From assembly GCA_905178155.1 (NCBI GenBank), contig CAJINV010000015.1, forward strand, positions 457,309 through 521,308: 64,000 nucleotides of DNA. The letters are read 5' to 3'. The notes below the pieces were generated by a model. The model saw only the letters and a program-made list of their open reading frames with translations, made no database searches and was not told the origin of the DNA. Every line of letters starts with the position of its first letter. Position 1 is the stretch's first letter. Below, one piece after another: positions 48,601 through 58,000 of the stretch. The position numbers and the translations under genes are program-made. The DNA comes from Amoebophrya sp. A120 (Eukaryota > Sar > Dinophyceae > Syndiniales > Amoebophryaceae).

Positions 48601-50491
48601 GGCCCCATAGGCGCGGCTTTAGGGCGACCGGTTCGGCTGGCTATACTCGCGCCACCTCTCGGCCACCCTCACGAATGACCTCCCGCGCCACCTCTCCACC
48701 TCTGTGGACCTCTTTTTGACCTCTTTTCACCTCTTTTTGACCTCTCGGCCACCTCTCTTCTATCCTCTGTAGACCTCTTTTTTCGCATGAATATAATAGA
48801 TAGTAATTGTGACGGGGAGGAGTAGTTGTGCACTGTCATACCTCGTTGAGGGAAAGCACTCCAGAAAAATATAGGCTCATCATGTCCATCCGCTCCGCAC
48901 GGAAATACGGCAGGCCAGCATATACGTCTCTGCACAGCGTTCCGAGCGAGGCAATGAACACGTCCAAGACAAGCTCTGCGTCGACCATTCCTCGTCCACT
49001 CGCACTCCGCCGTCGAATCTGTTGCACCCGACGTGAGATCGCAGCGAGAGCAGCAGCGGGGCTAGGGATATCACGGTCCAGGCGGGCGTCAGAGCCTGCG
49101 GTGGTCGCGTGCGCGCCGGTGCCTCTTGCTCTTCCAGGGCGTTTCGGTGCTGCTGTAACCGACGCAGGGACCAACTCCGGCCGCTGCAGGGCCTGATCAA
49201 GTGCCTGCTTGTACTCCTCATCCCCGTCCTGAGACAACTGACCCAGCAGCGCCTCCAGATCCCGCTCTTCTGCTTCCGCGGCGAGGGCCTTCGCTTTCTC
49301 GAGCAGTCTCTCTCTGCGTTGCTCTGCTTTTCTAGTCCTGCGCCCGCGCCGTTCTTCACGATTCCCTCCCCCACCACGCGGACCGGCGCCGGAGTAAGAC
49401 GGCCGCCCCCCTTGTTCGTCGTTCGACGCAGTGGTTGAGCCTCCGTCCTCGCTTGTTTCCTCGTCCTCTTCAGTGGGGCTGAAAGCATCCCAGGCGGTCG
49501 CGCCCGCCCCCTGCTGTTTCGCACCACGAGCTTGAGCTAAAGGGACGCCACCTCCTGCAGCTCCAGGTGCGGCATCCAAGTTTTTGAACAGGTGCCGATT
49601 CGAGGACACTTTTTGCTTGTACTGTTGATCGAACTTCTTGCTGGCTTTGTCGGCAGTGGTCAGCAATTCCACCAACCCGTCGTCCGTGAACTTGCCAACC
49701 GCATAATCGTGATCGATTTGGGCTTTCAATTTCGCAGCATCATCGCTGCTAGTTCTTCGTCGTGCGGCCGCCCCTGGTCCGTACAGCTCCTCCTCGCACG
49801 AAACGTCTCTGCCTTGGTAGGTCGACTGCCGCAGCTGCTTTCTCGCGCCAAAGCAACGCGCGCCTGCCCGAACGAGCAAAACTCTACTCCATAGCTTTTC
49901 GCTCTTTTGGCTCAGCCACCAGTCCCACACTCTGGCGGGAAACTGCTTCTCCCTTTTCACTGCGGATAACGTTTTCAGTGTGCCATCGTCAATTTGCTTT
50001 TGCATCGTCTCGAGGACTCCGCTCGAAGCCATTGCGTCCTGCATACGGTTACTTACAATCTCCGCTGCTCTTGTTACGCGGGCCACCTTTTCCTTAATCG
50101 ACATTGCTTTCGAGAGATCCCGGACTTTAGCCAACTTGGCCTCGCGTTCGACATTCGCGTCAAATGAAGTGCTCTGCTCGTGACAGGTCAGCTGCACCTC
50201 AGCTGCAAGCCGCCAGCAGTACGCAGTCATCTTCACACTTTCCATGATGTCCGGCGCCGACCTGCTCGCCCCATTCGGGTTGTTCGTTCTTTGTGCTTTT
50301 CGTCCTCCACCCTGGAGCCCCATTGCGAGGTGGACCAGCGGGGCAGCTCCTGCATCGAACAAGAGCTGCAGGCGTACGGCAAATAAAAGGGCAAGCCCAG
50401 CCGAGAAGCAGAGCGGAGTTCTTGCGTGTCCTCCTCCTGGTCGTACAGGAGCACGAGGGATACGAGACGACGAAACGAGATCAGGCGCCAT
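45646..50491 (-). CDS. D: about 881-aa paralog of C with large introners
   Basis: Model exons: 50491-48841, 47820-47789, 47443-47275, 46928-46798, 46478-45842, 45671-45646, total 2646 nt = 882 codons. Starts MAPDLVSSSRIPRAP like C. Junctions agree with C: LSLNE to HLL/DLL-KVLCPGPQ, PGPQ to LERSKTQYMSSYEK, KTNGS to QLMLPEGTEARADLQ, ARRTR to GAVYMWGIE. None of these introners exists in C, and D lacks the C introner. The last junction is uncertain: the element at 45677-45841 is 165 nt without a stop, so the frame can also read through it, or drop just it, to a stop at 45597-45599 (VPQVKRPCPRPIFSYLKDES). Either way D loses the C-terminus seen in C after SSGEAL. Domains as for C. Confidence 0.82.
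45677..45841. mobile_element. Inverted-repeat element at the D C-terminus, possibly exonised
   Basis: Ends TATGAACGTGCAAAATGC and GCATTTTGCACGCTCGTA with CCGGACAACCT inside both. Flanks TACCT/TCAGA do not match and the usual GCATNACAAAT motif is absent. Confidence 0.65.
46484..46797. mobile_element. Introner, IE4
   Basis: Perfect TCGGG duplication. Joins ARRTR to GAVYMWG in D; absent from C. Confidence 0.92.
46934..47274. mobile_element. Introner, IE10
   Basis: Perfect GCGAC duplication; ends TACTATGAGC and GCGCTCTCATA with GCACAACTCC. Joins KTNGS to QLMLPEG in D. Confidence 0.85.
47449..47788. mobile_element. Introner, IE9
   Basis: Perfect CTGGG duplication. Joins CPGPQ to LERSKTQ in D; C is uninterrupted here. 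Confidence 0.9.
47826..48840. mobile_element. Introner, IE10, 1015 bp
   Basis: Ends TATAACAGTGCACAACCCC and GTTGTGCACTGTCATA. Flanks GTTCG/CCTCG partly match. The ends resemble other IE10 copies, but the middle is GC-rich and repetitive: GCGAGAGGG units around 48283-48335 and CCTCTCGGCCACCTC-like units from 48480 to 48780. The first ~150 bp carry the common GCATGACAAATTT motif. Sequence seems to have expanded inside a normal introner. D stays in frame when it is removed. Confidence 0.85.
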
Positions 50492-50614
50492 GATAGCGCA
50501 GATCGAACGACAATGGCTATCAGCAGGCTGAATATTTATTTTGTTCCTTCAGTTTCGGTATTGCACACAATGAATGGGGAAATGATAGTAATCTTAGCTA
50601 ATTTTAATATACTT

Positions 50615-50642
50615 GGACTTAGGTTTAGGGTTTAGGGTTGAA
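50615..50642. repeat. Interstitial TTTAGGG telomere-type repeat
   Basis: GGTTTAGGGTTTAGGGTT within a gene upstream region; absent at the matching place upstream of C. Confidence 0.7.
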
Positions 50643-50783
50643 GGAAAAAATCAAGACGCACCTACTATGTTGTGACAACTTGTGGCTATGTATCTCTCGA
50701 AGCTCTTGTTTCGAATGATGATCGATATAAGATCAATCAATGTGCATGGGGGCGCGCGGGCTTCGCGTGCTATTTCCGTTTGG

Positions 50784-50930
50784 CAAACAAAACAATGAGG
50801 GCACAAAACAATTAGGGCACAAAACAATTAGGACACAAAACAATTAGCGCACAAAACAATTAGGGCACAAAACAATTAGGGCACAAAACAAAAAGGTGGG
50901 GCACAAAATAAAAATTAGGGCACAAGTTTA
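50784..50930. repeat. 17-bp tandem repeat GCACAAAACAATTAGGG
   Basis: About eight units, the outer ones degenerate. Only two to three units exist in the paralogous region upstream of C. Confidence 0.85.
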
Positions 50931-51640
50931 AAATTAGAATGATTGCTGAAAACAGAGCAAATTGTTGATGTCAAAACGCACAAGTTAACCTGCTGAGTTA
51001 TAGAATTTGAAAAATCCAAGTTGCAGTTTGCAATTTTCAACAAGCGACTAGTACTTATGCTGGGCGCTTTGATTTGTTGTATACCCAGGCAGAAACAAGT
51101 GGAAGTTGAAGGCCTGACTTGTTTCTTCCGCGGGAGGGGATCTTCTCTCGATTTAGAGGACGTCTTTTCATTGCCGCGGGAAGAAAATTTTTTCGTCCGA
51201 TGCAATACAGGAGGAGCTGACATAACTGGGTTTATTACCGACCGACACCGATGAACAGGAGCCCGATACAAAGAAATGTGGGCCCTCATCATCTTCAAGT
51301 TAAATAATAGATTTTCTTTCATTTGACCAGGACAGAAAAAAGATTTCGGATCATCGGCCGCAGTTCTTCGTTTTTCAGGTACACGAATTTTTGATCCCAA
51401 GTTCCTTCAGACCGATCACTTTCCTTTTCGACAAATCAGTTAAAGTCGACTTCTACTAGCTGCCCGATAACATCACTAACACACAACTATCCCTCGTCGC
51501 CTTTGTGAGAGGACGGCGAGGACCAGGAGATATTTGACACAGTTACCGCAGACGGATCACCCGTTGGATGATCGCTCGGCGGGATTGAGCTATCTCCCTC
51601 TGGTTGAAGACTTGCGATTATTAGAGCTATCCGTTACCAA

Positions 51641-51890
51641 CGGCGAGATGAACACCGACGAAAACAACTAAATGACAGCCTGAAGATGTCAACACCTGAT
51701 GTAGCGTCGAGATAAAAATCCATGTGTTCTTTTGCGTTTGTGGTGTTCCAAAGAAGCCTTCGTCTTCTCGATCGTCGTGGTTAGTAAATATCCCATATTT
51801 TCCCGGCGTTCGGGTTCCGATCGTCAGACTACTAGCTCACTTCTGTCTTCTCAGCATAATTTTTGAAAGCCCTATAGTTTTATTTTTGTT
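51641..51890. repeat. Repeat shared with 44824-45065
   Basis: Second copy of the module found upstream of F. Lies between the D upstream module and the H stop. Confidence 0.8.
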
Positions 51891-52013
51891 GCGGCCAAGT
51901 ACTTGGAGTACAACTACACGGTGGCACAGCACCAAATAATCAGGGGTGGGTTCTTTAGATTGAAGATATCGATGAGCACTACTGGTCAAAAATTTGTTGA
52001 CTAGTGGTGATCA

Positions 52014-55000
52014 TCATGCTTCTGTTGCTTATTATCCTGTGCAAAAGTATCGTATTCGTATTGCAATCATGCATTACAAATCCCTTTCTTAAGCCAAATC
52101 TGCATTTACAAATTTTATTTCTCATGCTGCAGAAACAACTTGTATTGCATTTATACGAATACGATACTTTTGCAATGCATACTTTTGCTTCTGCGCCAAT
52201 GATCCGGGAAAACGGCTTCTGCCAGGCTGGTATGTGAAATGGAGTCTCTTCGGCAGGTATCAAATGTAAAAATGTCTGGGTCTGGAAGAATCCGAAATTT
52301 GTTATGCTGTTTTTGCATGACACAGAATGTCTGTCATGGAAGCCGTAGCATCACAGATTTTTAGAGGCCTTCCTGATGCCTACTCCGCATGACAAATGCC
52401 CTCCACGCGTAGCACAAACCGGACTCCTCCTGCTGGTCATGCAATACAGAATTTTTTAGAGTCCAAAGTTAGCGTCACAAGTTCCAACCTTCCAGCCCCA
52501 GACATTTTTGCAATCCATAGCAGGCGTTTCGTACGTGTCCCCAGTTCCAAAAAGAAAATCCAGGCGCATTTTTATCCGGGCTAAAAACGTCCCCACCTGG
52601 TCGTGCCCATAATCAAGAAGGGAAGTTCGCTACAGATATATATCAAGAAGTTTATCTGGGAGTCGAGCGTGACAACAAGTTCCTCTCTGTCTTCTCGTGC
52701 ACTGTATTCGCAAAATAAAGTGCGACCGCATTGCAAAGCCATCTGCTGTTGATCCTGTTTACATCAGCGTTACAAATTTCAAAACACGAAGATCGGAAAA
52801 AATGCCTCTCATGGGCGGGACCATGCGCATTCCGAATCCTCCCGTCAACATGTATGCAGATTACGTCGTAATCTGCATGACCACAACTCTAGGGCGGAGA
52901 CGTTTTCCCCAAAGATAAGCTGCGTCGCGAGCTGGTCAAACTGTTCTTTCGTGGTCAAGGGGCCGAATGCCGGCACTTCCTTGTTTTGTGCATTCAGGTA
53001 TAGACCCTGAAAATTTATTACCAAAGGCCCCATACATGGAATATAATTCGCATAACAAAAAATAAAAAGATCATCTTCAACTGAGCAGACGCTTCTAGAA
53101 GTTGTACAACGACGTGAATATAATATATTCATTCGTTGTCGAAGATGTCGCTCGTAATAAATCGTAGTACAACTCCGTGTTTTATTGTTGCGTGGCACGA
53201 TCAAATTGGAGGATCATGTTGGGAAAAATGGTGAAAATTTTCAGGTCATACCAGGAAGAGCTGGAGCCGGTCTTTTTTGATCCAGTGTAAGAATTGCAGC
53301 TCGGCTTCGCGTTTCTGTTGCTCTTGTTGTGTCCCCGCCTCTGGTATGGATTGCAAAAGTGCCTGGGTCTGGAAGATTGCAACTTGTGATGCTAAATCTG
53401 AATCATGAAAAAATCTGTGTTGCATGAGTGCCAAAAGCTAGCCCCTTTCGACCAAGTTGGGAGGGAGTTTCCCATGCAGGAGAGGCATGACAGAGACCTC
53501 ACAGAGTCTGTTATGCTAGCCCCCGCATTCCAGACCTCAGGGGTCATCGAAAACCTGCATGACAAGCTTACAGTCTTCCAGACCCAGACATTTTTGCATT
53601 TGATACCTGGAAGCTCCGCCTTTTCCTTTGCACTCTGAATTTCGTCATCCACTGCTCTCAGCAGAAATCTCAAAAACTTCACCATGTCTTTTTTGATGCT
53701 CAAGCTGAACTTTTCCTCCTTCACAATGGTCGCAGCTGGTTCCAAAATTGTCCGCGTGAGCTATCAAATGGAAAGGTGCCCCCACGAAGATGATCGCCGA
53801 GTGATCGTGATGTGAAAGCGCTTGCATTTTTTTTTGTGGAAGTGCGAGCTTTTGCAAAAAAAATGCAAGCATGTAAAAATAAGTAGCACCTTGGATATGC
53901 ATGATGTTCTTGTACAAGTAATGACAAATGATTTAAAAATCCAGATTAGCGAAAGTCTTTGCTGCACGCCGCCATGAAGTGGCGCAACTGGCCTAGATGC
54001 CGCATCAAGATGCGTCGCTTTCTCCCTTGCTTCATGCTGATAAAAAAAAAATCTTGAAAGTCAAAAAGTTTATGCTGCGTCTGGAAATTATCTGTTTGCA
54101 AATGCAATACAAACTGTCCAGTCCACCTCTTCCGGAGTCCTCGTGGGGCAATTTTCATGTTGATACGAGCCGCACACCGAGCGCGTTGCGGGCCCGGATA
54201 GCGTTAAGTGCTTGCTGCAGCAGCTCGGCCAAATTCCTTTTATTTCTGTTTATTTGCGTCCGAAATATTTCGTCGTACAGTAGTTTTGGATTCGCAAACC
54301 CCAAGGCGCCAAAGATCTTCGGAACGAACGGCCCGACTACGCTTGGATCAGCACCGAGAGAATGCAATAAATAACCGGGCGCCCGTTCTTTTTGATCTCC
54401 TGCTTTGGAGGTGGTCCTAGTCCACCGATCCACACGCACTACATGCTTCACTTCTTTCTTAAAAAAATGCAGGTATGATGAAGATCTTCCCCGGGAGGCG
54501 GAGGTCGGCGGCCCTCGCTGCGCTGAAGATTCTGTTTTGGTTTTCTCTATTTCTTGCTCTCGAGGAACATCAAGTAGATCAGGATCATCTTCATCCTTAT
54601 CCTCATGTTCGATTTCCTTTTCGACCTCGATCTTGAGAAGTTTCTCTAGTAATTTTTCATTCCACCAGGGATTCGTGTGCTGTGCGGCCATCCGCGTCCA
54701 CCGCTTGGATATGGAAGCGTCAGGATTGAAATCGTCAAAGCTGAAATAATCTGTATATGCAAAAAAGCGATACAACCAGCTGGAGCCCAGTTTGCAAGTG
54801 GCGCATGACAAATTTTGGCAGCATGGAAACCCAATTTGTCATGCTGTTTAAGCAAAAAAGACTGCTTTTGTCATGCTATTTTAGCAGCTCTATCTCACAC
54901 CCCAACCAGGCTTATAATCGGCCTCAGTTGCCTGCTCTGCAAGACAGGCGCTTTGCGTCTAGCATTTTATGCATCGCAAACTATTTCAACTTTGACGATT

Positions 55001-58000
55001 TCAATCCTGACGCTTCCATATTGGAGAGCTGGTCTTTAAACTCCGTCCACCTGATTTTCGCCACTTCAACTTCTTCTTTAAACTTCGGCTCCCTTTCGCG
55101 TAAAAATGCCTCAGTTTTTTCGTTATCAACTGTAAACGTGTCTGGGTCTGGAAGTGATTCTAAACTTGTAATGCTGTCTCTGGATTCTGAAAAAATGTGT
55201 ATTGCACGACCAGCGAGAGGACTCCAGTTTGTGCTATGCGGCGAGGGTTGTAAGTATTTCTCATGCGATAGAGGCATCACAAAGTCCTCTAAAGATCTGT
55301 GATGCTCGGGCATGCATCACAGACATCATGGGCCATGCAAAATATGCATGACAGACCTGGCAATCTTCCAGACCCAGACATTTTTGCAGTTGATATTCGT
55401 GCATTTCTTCCAGCTCTGCTAGCCCGTACTGGTACACCGTGTCATGGATTCGCCCCGTGCCCTATGCAAGAGTCAGGACGATTCCGAAATCGACAAAGTA
55501 AGTTGAGGACGAAATGACTTGTCACCGCGCAGCACAAAACCAACGCCAGTTGGAAGGAGAGTTCTTCATCCCAAATGGCGCATGCCAAATTTTCCGAGTG
55601 CCGGAATCGAGTTTCATGTCGTCCTGTTTGGGCAATATTAAAAGTAGCCTCCACCTCTGCCGTGCTATTTAGCAGCTCACTCTCCACCAAGCCCATGCCC
55701 AAAAAGGCTTGTAGTCGGCCTCACTTGATGCCACGTGCCTTCCAATACAGGTATTTTAATTATTTTGAGGCTTCATGGTCCTTGTGCAGCTTCATTTTTA
55801 TGGATGACAAACTACTATTTCAACTTTGTCGATTTGGACCCTGGCACAACTCCCAGCATATTTGGAGAAACGCAGCTGCTCCCCATGACTCTGCTTCTAT
55901 CACGAGAAAATAATCGTGCTACAGTTACACATGTGTTGGAGTTTCTGCGTCACAGATTTTCTCTTTGTGGCAGAGAAAGCTTGCAGTGCGAAGATCATAA
56001 AGGAAAACACCAAGGAAACGAGGCTCCCAAGTATTTCCTGCATGAGAAAGGTTGTCTGTCTTGCCGGTCTTGCAACACAGTGGGTATACTGTAACACTTT
56101 TTTCTTGCGATATCTTCCGGCATATTATCTTCTGTGATTTCCTGCGGCCGGGTCCATATGTCCGCGACATATGCATTGCAAAAGTGTCTGGGTCTGGGAG
56201 ATTCCGAGATTTGTCACGCTAGTCTGGCATGACTCTGAGCTCTGTATTGCGTGGCCGCGAAGAGCTGCTGCTCCCTGTCATGCAAAGACGCAGTTTCTCA
56301 CGCAGAGTACGGAACTCAGAACCATGCAAAAAACTTGTCATGCTTGGCAGCGCATTACAGTGAGCGCACTACTCCCTTCCTTGCATCACAAATTTCCAGA
56401 CGCATTTGATACGAGATGCGTGCGCACCACCCTCGGACGGTACTTCTCCGCACCGTATGCGCCGCAAATATGTCATCTCCTGGCCGGCCGTCTGGTGGAA
56501 GCATGCCGTTCTTCTTGCAGATACTTGCTATGCATTAATTTATTTTCGGACCTTCAAGGAGAGCTGGAAGAAAAAGAAATTGAATGTATACAGAGAATGA
56601 CATCAAGATGCACGTCGGAGTAGACGACTTTTCCATGCCTAGGGACCTGCTGCAGGAGGAATCCCTAATATACCCTTCGACAAAAACAAAAAGGGCGCAC
56701 TTTCTGCTGACCATGCAAGACTCTGATTATGATTTTTCTGGGCTACACAGCACCAGTCTCTGGTCGTGCATCACAACGCGCAGTGATCCACCAGATACCC
56801 CAGACGACTACATATTTGCATTTGATACGCCCAGGAGCACCTTCGGCATTCCACACGAAGCCACGAGGTCCTCCACTTTATCCTCCCCGAAGCCGAGTAG
56901 CTTCACAAGTAGTTCCTTGTTAAGCTCGTCATTCGTGCACAGGGACAGTTCCTTAAGGTCGCTGCGCAACCAGTCGCTTGCCGCGGAATTGGCCCTGCCC
57001 GTTGGGGCGATGATATTGAGAGGAAAAATCCCCCCTCCCCATATCGAAGATGTATGTTTCCGAAAATTTGCGTTGCTGATTTGAGACCACAAACCACGTC
57101 TGTCTTGCAAGAAGACAACTCCACAGACTCTGTTGTATTATGCAGGCGGGTTCTAGTGATGGTGTTGGGCCTACAGCATAGACGTTTCTCGTGCTAAGCG
57201 CCTAGGCCAACACCTCTCTACTCAGGCTTGGCAGGATCCTGCAGCCCTCTACTGCAAGACAAACCTGATCTGTGTACGCAAATCCAGCATCAGAAACTTC
57301 CTTTTGATATGGGGAGGGGGGATTTTTCCTTGTGATAGATGAGAGAAGCTCTTTTCGCCGCCACGGCTTCCTCTTGGTTCCTCGCGATCGCGGCATTGAG
57401 CAAGGTATACACTTCGTCATCTTTTCCCACCCCAGCGTCCTCTGCTAGTTCTAGGGCCGCGGTCAGCACGGCCGTACGCTTAACATTTCGCTTCTTCTTG
57501 TGGAAGCGTCAGGTTTGAAATCAACAAAGTTGAAATGAAATTTCATGCATAAAATGCAAGGCATGAAATGCCTGTCTTGCCGGGATAGCAAGTGAGGCCG
57601 ACTGTCAGCCTGCCTAGTTTTGAAATAGAGCTGCTAAAGTAGCATGACAAAAGCAGTCGTCTGCGCCGAAACAGCATGATCAATTGGTTTCCGGTGCTCG
57701 GAAAATTTGTCATGCGTCGCTTGGAAATTGGGCCTCCAACTGGTATCGATTTTATGCATGACAAATCTTTTCAACTTTGTCGATTTCAAACCTGACACTT
57801 CCATACTTCTTGTTCATCCCTTTCATCTTCCCGTCGGGACGACGTCGAGGAGAATATCCTGTGCAAGAGTATCGTATTCGTATTGCAATCATGCATTACA
57901 AATCCCTTTCTTAAGCTAAATCTGCATTACAAATTTTATTTCTCACGCTGCAGAAACTTGTATTGTATTTATACGAATACGATACTTTTGCAATGCATAG

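Larger units (their letters stand above)
50492..51540. repeat. Gene D upstream module, shared with C upstream
   Basis: Colinear with 23236-24470. Contains the telomere-like run and the 17-bp tandem array listed separately. Confidence 0.7.

Noticed and set aside
48147-48719. Plus-strand 190-codon frame in the large D introner
   Set aside because: Composition follows GC-rich repeats, all inside an element absent from C.
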